This document shows, one piece after another, positions 9,061-17,887 of a stretch of 64,000 bases of DNA (the stretch's first letter is position 1; each line of letters opens with the position of its first letter). The stretch comes from an uncultured Paracoccaceae bacterium (GTDB lineage: Bacteria > Pseudomonadota > Alphaproteobacteria > Rhodobacterales > Rhodobacteraceae). The stretch lies in NCBI GenBank assembly GCA_947497185.1, contig CANMFL010000002.1, forward strand, positions 124,001-188,000, in the 5' to 3' direction. The notes under the pieces were generated by a model, which did not search any database, was not told the origin of the DNA, and worked only from the letters and a program-made list of their open reading frames with translations. The position numbers and the translations under genes are program-made.

Positions 9061-9845
9061 GCGCGCGCCTTGGTGAACAAGCGGTCGAAATTGGCGGTGG
9101 TGGCTTTGGCAAAATCATCCAGCGAGATGCCAAAGACCTCGGCTCCTTTTGCGGCGGTCAGAGCTGTATAAGCGGGTTCATTGCGGCGGCCACGGTGCGG
9201 CGGTGGCGCGAGATACGGGCTGTCGGTTTCGACGAGAATCCGGTCCAAAGGGGCGGCGGCGAAAATGTCGCGCACCTCTTGGCTTTTGGGGAAGGTCGCG
9301 ATGCCGGACATCGACAGGTAGAACCCCAGATCCAGCGCCGCACGGCCCAGTTCCGGCGAGCTGGAAAAGCAATGCATCACACAATCATACGCACCTTTGG
9401 CGTGTTCTTCGGCCAAGATCCGCGCTATGTCGTCGTCGGCCCCGCGCGCGTGGATGATCAGCGGCAGACCCGTTTCGCGGGCAGCTGTGATGTGGATGCG
9501 CAGACTTTCCTTTTGGATATCAGCGCTTTCCGAGGTGTAATGATAGTCGAGACCCGTTTCGCCGATCCCGACCATTTTGGGGTGCTGCGCGATTTTGACC
9601 AACTCGTCCACGGTCGCCAGCGGTTCTTCGGCGGCGGACATCGGGTGGGTGCCACAGGCGTAGAAAACCGGATCGTGGGCTTCGGCGATGGCCCGCACTT
9701 GTGGTTCATTGCGCAGACGTGTGCAGATCGACACCATCCGCGTCACACCTGCGTCTAGTGCGCGTTGGATCACAGCGGGGCGTTCTTCGTCGAAGTCCGG
9801 AAAATCGAGGTGGCAATGGCTGTCGACGAGGATGGGAAGGGTCAT
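9057..9845 (-). CDS. TatD-family metal-dependent DNase
   Basis: A TIM-barrel metal-dependent hydrolase of 262 residues, usual for TatD. Metal ligands are visible in DSHCHLDFPDF (HxH near residue 10), the glutamate in VGIGETGLDYH, PLIIHARG, and the aspartate in ILVETDSPYLAPPPHRG. The family has DNA exonuclease activity linked to repair. The gene overlaps the MBL gene by 4 nt and follows holB after 9 nt, so it belongs to the housekeeping operon 8245-13700. Confidence 0.93.
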   Translation of the reverse strand: MTLPILVDSHCHLDFPDFDEERPAVIQRALDAGVTRMVSICTRLRNEPQVRAIAEAHDPVFYACGTHPMSAAEEPLATVDELVKIAQHPKMVGIGETGLDYHYTSESADIQKESLRIHITAARETGLPLIIHARGADDDIARILAEEHAKGAYDCVMHCFSSSPELGRAALDLGFYLSMSGIATFPKSQEVRDIFAAAPLDRILVETDSPYLAPPPHRGRRNEPAYTALTAAKGAEVFGISLDDFAKATTANFDRLFTKARA

Positions 9846-9854
9846 GTTCTGCCT

Positions 9855-10979
9855 TTAGCGGGCTGCAACGGCCCGTGCTGTCTCTTCTATCTTAAACACG
9901 ATATCTAGGACCAAGGCGGCAGGGTCAAGGTTCACCGCCCGTCCATGTCTGATCCGCGCGGAAAGGTCCTGCTGTAATTGTGCCCAAGCGCGTGCGGCGC
10001 GGTCATCGGGCGACAGTCGCGCAAGCAGTTCAGCCTCGCCGGGGGCACCTTGTGTGGTTGGTGCGCCGAGTAGTCCGGCACGGGCGGCGCGGGCTAAAAA
10101 GTGGTCAATCAGATCAAGCGTCAGTCCGTAGCGGATCACATTGGCAACCCCTGCGCAGGAATTGGCGAGTGACAGCACCATCGGGCGGTCTGCGTTGGGT
10201 AATTTGGACAGGGTTTTGACGATTTCGGCGTAGCGCGGCAATCCGTCGTGGTTCAGCATCGCAATCGCGTCGCCAGCCGATCCGCCAGCCAGCACGGTTA
10301 ATGCCTCTGATGCGCCGTTGGGGTGGCCGGCTTGGGTTAACGCGTGGCCCAAGTCGTCTGGTCCCAAAGGCGGGCAGCGTAATTCGCGGCAGCGTGACCG
10401 GATCGTCGGCAGCAGGCGCGAGGGTTGGTGCGCGATCAGCAAGATTGTGGTGTCGGCTGGTGGTTCTTCCAGCTCTTTCAGGATCGCGTTCGCGGCGTTG
10501 CGGTTTAACTCGTCCGCCGCATCCACGATCACCACACGCCTGCCGCCATCGGTGGAGGACATGTGAAAGAACCCTTTGACGCCGCGCACGGCATCCACGG
10601 TGATCTCTGATTTCAGCTTTTTGGTTTTGTCGTCGTATGGGCGGCGCACGATGAACAGACGCGGATGCGCGCCCGATTGCACAAGCCGCGCGTCGGGATG
10701 TTCAGGGTCGACCTGCAAAGAGGTTGGCGGGGGCGGCGCGCCGAACAGTCCGTCGTCGTCCTGTGGGTCTTGGGACAACAGAAACGTCGCGATTTTCCAA
10801 GCAAGCGTGGATTTACCAACACCGCGTGGGCCAGTGATCAACCAGCCGGAATGCAGACGCCCCGCGTTATAGGCTTCGAGAAACGACGCCTCAGCACCGG
10901 ATTGGCCAAACAGCGTTTCAGTTTCGCGGGGATGCGGCGCACCAGTGATCCGGTCGGGTTCGGGGATGTCGTCGCTCAT
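9855..10979 (-). CDS. holB: DNA polymerase III subunit delta'
   Basis: A clamp-loader subunit of 374 residues. Walker A GPRGVGKST is near residues 49-57. The sensor-1 region reads NAILKELEEPPADTTILLIA, and the SRC motif of clamp loaders is in TIRSRCRELRCPPL. Its start overlaps the tmk stop (ATGA), so translation is probably coupled. The tmk-holB-tatD order is widely conserved in bacteria and supports the call. Confidence 0.93.
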   Translation of the reverse strand: MSDDIPEPDRITGAPHPRETETLFGQSGAEASFLEAYNAGRLHSGWLITGPRGVGKSTLAWKIATFLLSQDPQDDDGLFGAPPPPTSLQVDPEHPDARLVQSGAHPRLFIVRRPYDDKTKKLKSEITVDAVRGVKGFFHMSSTDGGRRVVIVDAADELNRNAANAILKELEEPPADTTILLIAHQPSRLLPTIRSRCRELRCPPLGPDDLGHALTQAGHPNGASEALTVLAGGSAGDAIAMLNHDGLPRYAEIVKTLSKLPNADRPMVLSLANSCAGVANVIRYGLTLDLIDHFLARAARAGLLGAPTTQGAPGEAELLARLSPDDRAARAWAQLQQDLSARIRHGRAVNLDPAALVLDIVFKIEETARAVAAR

Positions 10980-11596
10980 GTGCGCGCGGCGTATTGTGTG
11001 GCGATATCTGCGGCAATCGCGTCGGCATGGCGGTTGCCATCGATCAGCACACAGCGGTCGGGAAATGATTTGGCAAGCGACAGAAAGCCGTGGCGCAAGG
11101 TTTCTTGAAACGGCAGGCCAAAATCCTCGAAACGGTCCTCGCCGGAATTACGGGCAAGGCCGCGTTTCAGCGCGATTTCGGGGTCCATGTCGATAATGAA
11201 CGTCAGGTCCGGTTCGCGGCCAATCATCAGAGCGTGGAGCTGGTCGACCTTGCTGCGCAGGTCGCCACGGGTCGCACCCTGATAGACACGGGTGCTATCG
11301 GCGAAACGGTCTGAAATGACGGTGGTGCCAGCCTTGAGCGCGGGTTCAATCGTCTTTTCCAGATGGTCACGACGCGAGGCGGTGAACAGCAAGATTTCGG
11401 TTTCTGCAGACCAGCGGTCAGGCTCGCCTGTTAAGACAAGGCTGCGAATTTCCTCGGCCCCCGGTGATCCGCCGGGTTCGCGGGTCAGGATCACGTCTTG
11501 GCCCGTGGCCGCGATTGACGCTTTAAGGGTCCGAGATTGAGTCGATTTACCAGAGCCGTCAATGCCCTCGAAGGTGATGAAACGGCCTGTGGTCAT
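10976..11596 (-). CDS. tmk: thymidylate kinase
   Basis: Phosphorylates dTMP to dTDP in dTTP synthesis. The P-loop FEGIDGSGKST is near the N-terminus, followed by the DR(Y/F)xxS-type motif in DRFADSTRVYQGATRGD. ATG at 11596 is preferred over the TTG one codon upstream, giving 206 residues, a normal length. It begins 3 nt after the stop of the carboxypeptidase gene and overlaps holB, so it is in the middle of the operon. Confidence 0.94.
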   Translation of the reverse strand: MTTGRFITFEGIDGSGKSTQSRTLKASIAATGQDVILTREPGGSPGAEEIRSLVLTGEPDRWSAETEILLFTASRRDHLEKTIEPALKAGTTVISDRFADSTRVYQGATRGDLRSKVDQLHALMIGREPDLTFIIDMDPEIALKRGLARNSGEDRFEDFGLPFQETLRHGFLSLAKSFPDRCVLIDGNRHADAIAADIATQYAART

Positions 11597-11599
11597 CAA

Positions 11600-12805
11600 T
11601 TAGGACTCGGTCGCTTGGGCTGGGATTTCGGCGGCGGGGGCTTCTGCAATGGGGCCGAACTTTTCCCACAACACGTCAGCCGCAACACGCAAACGGGTTT
11701 TGAAACCGCCACGCAACACGGCACTTTCCGCGACCAAAGGCACGCGGTGCGCAGGTAGCCCATCAAGCGAAATCACCAATTCGCCCAGCTCTTGACCTGC
11801 AACGATTGGGGCCTCGAAGGGGCCTGTGTAGATAACTTCGGCATCCAAACCGTCTTGGTTCAGGACGGGCACAAGCAAAGAGATGTCGTCGGCGACAGTC
11901 AGGCCCACGGACGCTTTTTCCCCCATCCACACATCGGCTTCTGCAATGCGTGTGCCGCCTTGCGCGACTTCTTTTTGGGCGAACTGGCGGAAGGCCCAGT
12001 TGACGATTTTCTCGGCTTCTTCTGCGCGGGCTTGGGTGGTCTCAAGACCCGTGATCACGAAAATGATCCGGCGGTCGCCTTGCTTTGCTGAACCGACAAG
12101 GCCGTAGCCTGCCTCTTGGGTGTGGCCGGTTTTCAAGCCGTCAGCCCCGATGCCAAGGCTCAGGATCGGGTTGCGGTTACGCGAATTGGACGGGACACGG
12201 TTATCGAATGCGAATTCGGTTTCCGAGAAAAGCGGGTAGTAGGTCGGGTAGTCGGTGATCAATCGGTTCGCCAAAAGGCCCAGATCGCGCATCGACATGC
12301 GGTGTCCGGCAGCAGGCCAGCCGTTGGAATTGGCGAAGGTCGAATTAGTCATGCCCATGCGACGACCGCGTTCGGTCATCTGCCGCGCAAAGCCTGCTTC
12401 GGTGCCGTCCAGTGACAGGGCTTCTGCCAGCACGGCACTTGCGTCATTGCCCGATAGCACGATCACGCCGCGCAACAGATCTTCGACGCTGACGCGGTCG
12501 GTCGTATCTAGGAACATCGACGAGCCACCGTAAGCTGCGGCGTGAGTAGACACAGGCAGTTCTTCGTCGATGCGCAGAATGCCGTCGGCCACGGCTTCGA
12601 ATGCCATGTAGATGGTCATCAGCTTGGACATGGACGCGGGCGGCAGTGGCTCGTCCGCGTTTTTGTCCAGCAAAACGGTGCCAGTGGTCTGGTCAATCAC
12701 ATAGGCGGCCGAGGCGCGTGTATCGAAGGTTTGCGCGCTCGCCGACATGCCCCACGTCAGGCTGACGATGATGGCAAGACCGGTGCGAATGAACGGGATA
12801 GTCAT
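11600..12805 (-). CDS. D-alanyl-D-alanine carboxypeptidase (PBP5/6-type, DacA/DacC family)
   Basis: A periplasmic serine D,D-carboxypeptidase that trims the terminal D-Ala of peptidoglycan pentapeptides. The signal peptide ends near ASA/QTF (about residue 24). All three active-site motifs are intact: SxxK in ASMSKLMT, SxN in LSGNDAS, and KTG in LKTGHTQEAGYG. A C-terminal PBP5-like domain follows. At 401 residues its length is normal. It lies 26 nt after the SPOR lipoprotein gene and 3 nt before tmk. Confidence 0.93.
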   Translation of the reverse strand: MTIPFIRTGLAIIVSLTWGMSASAQTFDTRASAAYVIDQTTGTVLLDKNADEPLPPASMSKLMTIYMAFEAVADGILRIDEELPVSTHAAAYGGSSMFLDTTDRVSVEDLLRGVIVLSGNDASAVLAEALSLDGTEAGFARQMTERGRRMGMTNSTFANSNGWPAAGHRMSMRDLGLLANRLITDYPTYYPLFSETEFAFDNRVPSNSRNRNPILSLGIGADGLKTGHTQEAGYGLVGSAKQGDRRIIFVITGLETTQARAEEAEKIVNWAFRQFAQKEVAQGGTRIAEADVWMGEKASVGLTVADDISLLVPVLNQDGLDAEVIYTGPFEAPIVAGQELGELVISLDGLPAHRVPLVAESAVLRGGFKTRLRVAADVLWEKFGPIAEAPAAEIPAQATES

Positions 12806-12830
12806 CGGTGACAGCTCCGAATTGAGGGGG

Positions 12831-13700
12831 TTAGTTGCTTACGAAATAGGCGTCAGTAAAGCCGAGCGCCTTGACTTTGTCCAAGATCGCAGACCGGTCG
12901 GCGGATGTCGGGGCAGGGCCCACAATCACGCGCCAGAATGGTTTGCCTTGGCTGTTCTGGGCCAATACGGAGGCGGACATGCCGTCGTTACGCAAAGATG
13001 CGGCGGTGTCATTCGCATTGGATTCAACGCTAAAGATACCGATCTGGACGAAAGGTTTGTCGAGTGTTGATGTCGCTTGTGGCGCGGCAGCAGCAGCCAC
13101 GGGTGCTACAGCGATTGGCGTCGCAACAGGGGCTGCAGCTGCGGTTTCTGCGGCGGTCACAGCAACGGCTGCACCTGCAATCGGATCATCATCCAGCGAT
13201 GTCGCAGCGATATCAACAGGGGCGTCGAAATCGGTTGTTGCGGGCGGCGCTATTTCGACAGCTTCGCGGCGTAGGGCCACTACATTCAACATCGCAGGCG
13301 ACCCGGCGAGCATGCTCAACTCCTGAGCCGCATCAGATGACACCTGAAGCTCTGGACCCGGATTGTCGCGTTCACGGCGGAATAATGCACCGATCACAAA
13401 CTTGCCGTTGGACTCGTTGCGGATGATCACACGCTCTGGATCGGTCACATCAGGATGTGCGACCCAAACGCCACCAAGCGACGGACGACCGTCCCACAGA
13501 CCGCTTTCCGTTTTCTGGAAAATCTCTGGCGCTTCGATATCGCGTTCTTCGGTGGTGCCACCAAGAAGGGGCAGGGCCGCTTCGGTGCCGCCAGTCGCGG
13601 TGTCAGCTTCGCCAAAGCCCTCGCAAGCGGCCACTGTAAACAACAATGTCGCGACAAGACTGCTTTTCAGCCAAGTTTTTGAGATTAATACAGTTTTCAT
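12831..13700 (-). CDS. SPOR-domain lipoprotein
   Basis: A 289-residue predicted lipoprotein. ATG at 13700 is chosen because it gives a basic N-terminus, a hydrophobic segment and the lipobox VAAC with Cys26. A longer in-frame start at 13862 would bury this signal. The middle is low-complexity, rich in Ala and Val. The C-terminal ~75 residues (from FVQIGIFSVESNAND to GFTDAYFV) form a SPOR repeat that binds denuded septal glycan. As first gene of the operon with a D,D-carboxypeptidase, a role in cell-wall remodelling at division is likely (inference). Confidence 0.88.
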   Translation of the reverse strand: MKTVLISKTWLKSSLVATLLFTVAACEGFGEADTATGGTEAALPLLGGTTEERDIEAPEIFQKTESGLWDGRPSLGGVWVAHPDVTDPERVIIRNESNGKFVIGALFRRERDNPGPELQVSSDAAQELSMLAGSPAMLNVVALRREAVEIAPPATTDFDAPVDIAATSLDDDPIAGAAVAVTAAETAAAAPVATPIAVAPVAAAAAPQATSTLDKPFVQIGIFSVESNANDTAASLRNDGMSASVLAQNSQGKPFWRVIVGPAPTSADRSAILDKVKALGFTDAYFVSN

Positions 13701-13927
13701 TGTGGATCGCCCCAAATTTGCCCAGTGATCGCGGTTTTTCCGCGACCTAATTTTGTTATCGCACGGGCCATACGACTGACCACCAGCACCATATAAAGCG
13801 AACAATAGCGACATGGCGCTGATTTTGGAAGTCTTGAGACAAAATGATGCGCGGATTTCCACAGAGCTGTTTTTCGTGTCGAAGGGTCTTTACCTTGCGA
13901 ATTAATCGCCCTAAGAAGCCCACCAGC

Positions 13928-14017
13928 GGAGGCTTGGCAGAGTGGTCGAATGCACCGGTCTTGAAAACCGACGAGGGTGAAAGTCCTCCCAGGGTTCGAA
14001 TCCCTGAGCCTCCGCCA
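13928..14017 (+). tRNA. tRNA-Ser (anticodon TGA)
   Basis: A 90-nt cloverleaf with acceptor GGAGGCT / AGCCTCC, discriminator G and an encoded CCA at 14015-14017. The D-arm is GCAGAGTGGTCGAATGC and the anticodon TGA is at 13962-13964 in loop CTTGAAA. A long variable arm (CGAGGGTGAAAGTCCTC) is typical of serine tRNAs, and the T-arm is GGTTCGAATCC. The innermost or outermost anticodon-stem pair looks like a C-A mismatch. A decayed integrase gene begins 133 nt downstream, so this gene is the likely integration site of the island. Confidence 0.97.
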
Positions 14018-14150
14018 TCATCAATTTTAATGAGACCTTGAAAACTCATATTTTACGCGTTCTTACCCTATTAAAGGGTGTTTCGCGTACGGTATTTGGT
14101 AATCGAAGACCCCGAAATTGCCACACCGCAGGTCCTTTGCGGGGTGCGTT

Positions 14151-15426
14151 ATGTCTGTAATCAAACGAGGAAATCAATGGAGCCTGCGCCGCCGTGTTCC
14201 TGTTGAATTTCCGCAGGTAGAATCCCGTTTGAAGATCTGGATCAATCTGAAGACGGATTCTAAGCGATTGGCTGTTTAGAAAACACCAGCTGTGTGGGCG
14301 GAACAGGTTGCGGCTTGGAAGGCGCGTTTGTCTGGGAATGATCCGGATGCGATTAAACATTTCGAGGCAGTCCAAGATCTAGCTGCTTTAAAAGGCGTCC
14401 GATACATGCCGTTGGACAAGGTCGAGCCGCCTCCGATCGACAGTCTACAGGATCGTATTGAAAGGATTGCTAACCGCGATTAAAAACCGGACACGGTGCA
14501 GGCCGCTGCCGTAATGGGGACGAAACAACCTCATGCACCGACAGTCACCCGAGCGCTGGATACATACTGGAACTTGGCGAAATACCGGACTTTTGGCAAA
14601 GGCGAGGATCAGAAACGGCGCTGGGAAAACCCATGTAAGAAAGCTCTCAGGAACTTTGTGAGTGTTGTCGGTGATAAGCCGCTAAGTGAGATCGTCCGCT
14701 GACGACATGTTGGACTTTTGTGGCTATTGGCAAGAACGTATTGAGATTGATGGGCTGACTGCCGATACCGCCAACAAGGATTTGATCCATCTCGGCGAAG
14801 TCTTGAAAACCGTCAAAAAGATGAAACGGCTGGGGCTGACTTTACGACTTGAAGGCTTAGCCTACAAAGCAGGTGAGAAATCCGAGCGCCCACCGTTTAG
14901 CGATGGCTGGATCCAGACCAAGCTATTGGATCCTGATGCTTTGATGACGCTGAACCCCGAGGCTAGGGCGATCTTCATTGGGATGATTAATTCGGGCTAT
15001 CGCCCGTCAGAAACGACCTGTGCTGGTTCCAATCAATTCTGTCCGGAGGCCGACATCCCCCATATGATCATCAAGCCGCGCGAAGGACGGGCAATCAAGA
15101 ACAAGAATTCAAAGCGTGTGATCCCGCTGGTCGGCGTCAGCCTTGGGGCCGTGTGGATATTTCCGCATGGCTTTCCAACCTATCGGGAAAACGATGCGAC
15201 GCTGTCGGCGACGGTGAACAAATATTTGCGGGCGAATGGCCTGATGGAAAATGAGAAACATGTGATGTATTCGCTGCGCCACAGTTTTGAGGATCGTCTG
15301 TTGCGAGCTGGTGTAGATGATCGTGTGCGCCGGGAATTGATGGGTCACAGCTTGAACCGAGAAAGATATGGTCAGGGTCGAGCGCTTAAGTTTAAAGCCG
15401 AGATGCTTCAACATGTCGCATTCTAG
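14151..15426 (+). pseudogene. tyrosine-family phage/island integrase, decayed (two stops and a frameshift)
   Basis: From ATG 14151 the frame encodes a DUF6538-like N-terminus (SVIKRGNQWSLRRRVPVEF). It is interrupted by TAG at 14277-14279 and TAA at 14481-14483, and runs into TGA at 14700-14702. The catalytic half continues in another frame from about 14690 to 15426. Visible recombinase blocks are SGYRPSE (first catalytic Arg), YSLRHSFEDRLLRAG (second Arg box) and MGHSLNRERYG (His and candidate Tyr). Joined, the parts make a full-length integrase of about 420 codons. Its position just downstream of tRNA-Ser and on the same strand is classical for a site-specific element. It should be inactive. 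Confidence 0.88.
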
Positions 15427-15834
15427 GCTTGGCTGTCAGGTATTTGCGGGCGCATTCGATTGTGTCGTTCTGAGTCTGGATGTCTGCCAGTTCATGCTCC
15501 AGTCTCTTGAAAACCGGAATGAATGTCGGGTCCTCAATCCCCAGCTGTGCCACGATACCCAGAGCTGGCCGCAAACGCGCTTCCAATGCTCTTGCCGCTG
15601 GCGTCGCCGAAGGGCGGCCAATCGGCTGAGGGATATGAAGCGAGGTGTCGAGCAAGCAATAGATCTCCGGTCCCGCAAACGCGATTGTTTGAATAGTGTG
15701 TCGATATGAGCCACGGGAGGTGCGGCGTACGTTGTTAATAGCACATGCAGGCCGCGTCGATCTCGGGCAATCTTGGTCTCAAACATCGATAACTGTGGAA
15801 AACTAAAAGATGAAAGCGAGCGTAATGGTTCCAA
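15392..15834 (-). pseudogene. unrecognised minus-strand gene remnant, apparently frameshifted
   Basis: I do not recognise this protein. One frame (ATG 15834 down to about 15700) reads like coding sequence (KIARDRRGLHVLLTTYAAPP). From about 15690 to 15392 a second frame becomes protein-like (FAGPEIYCLLDTSLHIP, then LEHELADIQTQ). The switch suggests a single frameshifted gene of about 140 residues. Its 3' end overlaps the end of the integrase remnant on the opposite strand by 35 nt. It lies within the decayed island and has no recognisable catalytic motif. Confidence 0.35.
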
Positions 15835-16039
15835 GGTATCCTTGGTTCAGGGTTTCCAAAGGGAGCAACGCGTCCCCTTGGTGGGGCTTTGAAAGGGGCA
15901 ATGCCTTTTCACCGGAATGGGAAAACAAAGTTATCCCGAGTAGGTTATGTGATCAGGTCGTCTTCCATTAAGTATATGACAAACATAATTTATTTAGGAT
16001 TGGTTTTGAACTTTCATAAAGGGCGCGGATGCTTGTCCC

Positions 16040-16543
16040 ATGACAGATACAAAACCCAAGACCCGCCCAGACGCCGCAGCCTCCAAACTCAATGCGGTCT
16101 CCGTCCGCATTGAGTCCAAGCCGATGTCGAAGGCGAAGTTTCAACGCAGGCATGATTTCAGGATCGGGGCGCAGCTTGCCTATGTGGATGGGGATCGTAG
16201 CCACCTGAACCGGAACCTTATGGAGCTGCGCCCATTACCGGACATCCAGCGAGAGAATGAGGTGTTGCGGATAAAAGCGGGCTGGACCCGCGAGATGAAA
16301 TCCAACGCAGCAGTGGTTAGCGCGGGGATCACCACATTCGGTCACGCCGCGCAGGATGTGTTCAATCAATTGCCGGACGAAGTTCAAGATCGCGCATTCA
16401 AGGAACTGGCACACGAGGTCGCAGCCCTGCTAAAAACAGAGCTGGAAGCGCTCGTCGTGCATCTCCATGAAACTTCAACGTACGCCCACTTTACGATGAG
16501 GGCTTACAACGACGACGGACAACAGATAAGATTACGGAACTGA
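16040..16543 (+). CDS. truncated MobV/Pre-like plasmid mobilization relaxase remnant
   Basis: A 167-residue reading frame resembling the N-terminal relaxase part of MobV/Pre (plasmid recombination) proteins. It has a block RSHLNRNLMELRPLP near residues 53-67 and, near residues 138-153, VVHLHETSTYAHFTM. The latter resembles the HxDExTPHxH metal-binding motif, with D replaced by H and P by Y. Full MobV proteins are usually 350-500 residues, so the C-terminal part is missing, and some substitutions suggest decay. The upstream 15840-16039 is AT-rich with an imperfect inverted repeat (15856-15863 / 15874-15881), a place where an origin of transfer could lie. Family call by motif only. Confidence 0.5.
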   Translation: MTDTKPKTRPDAAASKLNAVSVRIESKPMSKAKFQRRHDFRIGAQLAYVDGDRSHLNRNLMELRPLPDIQRENEVLRIKAGWTREMKSNAAVVSAGITTFGHAAQDVFNQLPDEVQDRAFKELAHEVAALLKTELEALVVHLHETSTYAHFTMRAYNDDGQQIRLRN

Positions 16544-16743
16544 GCCTCTCTCAATCCGCAAACACCCAGTTTGGACATGCGTCAAATTCAGCCAACCTAT
16601 AGCTTCAAGCGAACGCCCTCCTGCACCGATAGGCTTGGTTTAGGACTTGCCTAATCAATGCTGTAAGATTTCATAATTTCCAGTCGCAGACCGCGCGCCT
16701 AGAAAACCAGTAGTGCTCGGCTGCTGGGCCGAATCCTATTTCG
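16544..16743. other. gene-free spacer within the decayed island
   Basis: No credible coding frame, RNA gene or repeat is seen between the mobilization remnant and the chimeric pseudogene. By eye no second copy of the tRNA-Ser 3' end (an expected distal attachment site) was found here or elsewhere between 14018 and 17888. Confidence 0.4.
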
Positions 16744-17730
16744 ATGAAAGAGGGGATCGCTGAAATGCCTTAGGAAGAGACTGATACGCTTGTTGTTTGG
16801 GCCGGTCAGGCGGGCATTGCCCTCAGTGAACATTTAGCCAATGCAGACATTCCGCATATCATTCTCGAGAAAAACCTCATTGCCGAAACTTGGCGCACGG
16901 GGCCTTGGGATGCGTTGGTGGCAAACGGGCCCGCGTGGCATGATCGCTTTGCTGGTTTGGAAAACAAGAATGCCGATCCCGATTCATTTGTGCCGAAAGA
17001 CCAGATGGCGCAATATCTTGTGGACTACGCAGATTTGGTAAAAGCGCCGATCCGCGAAGGTGTCGAAGTGCTTGAGGCGACGCGGTTGTCGGGCAAGGGC
17101 GGCTTTCTGGTTGAAACCACGCAAGGCGAGATCGAGGCGACGCGCATCGTCGCCGCCACCCGCGCGTTCCAGCATCCCGTTATTCCGCCGATTGTGCCGG
17201 AAACTGCGAAGGTCAACCAGATCCACTCGTTTCACTACAAGAACCCTAGTCAGCTGCCGGATGGCGCTGTCATGGTTGTCGACGCTGGTTCGACCGGCAC
17301 TCAGATCGCGGATGAATTGAACCTCGCAGGCCGCAAGGTGTTTTTGTCAGTCGCTCCGCGCGGCCGTTCTCCGCGTTGCTATCGTGGGCGTGATAACGTC
17401 TGGTGGCTGGGGGGTTGCCTGGATTGGCCTGTCTCGCCGCTATCCCCGCTTTACGCGATCCATTGTGCGTTGACCCGTACGCCGTGGGATACCGATGCGC
17501 CGGACCAAAGTATCACGCTAGATGAATGCCTTGTGGCCTATACGAGCGGGGGTGCCTATGCCGACTTTACCGAGAACCACCGCGGCGCATTGGACGTCGG
17601 GTTTGCCGCCGATCTGGTTCTGATCGACGGTGACTTGGATGGCCTCGCCACCGATAGCGCTGCTGCGACAATCGCGCTGACCCTGTGTGATGGGCGCATT
17701 ACCCATAGCGATATCAATGGGAATCTTTGA
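16744..17730 (+). pseudogene. chimeric pseudogene: flavin monooxygenase-like N-part fused to amidohydrolase C-terminus
   Basis: From ATG 16744 the frame meets TAG at 16771-16773. The downstream frame then reads as an FAD/NADPH oxidoreductase of the FMO-like type: VVWAGQAGIALSEHL (GxGxxG broken by Gly-to-Trp, GGG to TGG), ETWRTGPWDAL, a central VVDAGSTGTQIADEL second nucleotide site, then GRDNVWWLGG. At about 17405-17425 the resemblance switches to the C-terminal end of a YtcJ-like amidohydrolase (DWPVSPLSPLYAIHCALTR, then AYTSGGAYADF and GFAADLVLIDGDL). This looks like an in-frame deletion joining two neighbouring genes. The premature stop and broken dinucleotide site argue against function. 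Confidence 0.75.
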
Positions 17731-17887
17731 TGACATTTTCATCGGCGCGGGATCGGCATGTTGTGCTTTGGCTGCGAAATCAACGCCTTTTCCGGTTAAA
17801 TGACCGTAGGATTGGGAACAAATTATCACGGTGCTTGGCACGCATGTCGCCAACATCAAGCTCCGAAAGCTTTCAGCTCAGCACCTC

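Noticed and set aside
13701..13862. Longer N-terminus for the SPOR protein (start at 13862)
   Set aside because: The extra 54 residues would bury an evident lipoprotein signal; ATG 13700 restores it.
16700..16760. Candidate distal attachment site near GGGCCGAATCCTA
   Set aside because: Only a few bases resemble the tRNA T-arm; too short and imperfect to call a duplicated att site.
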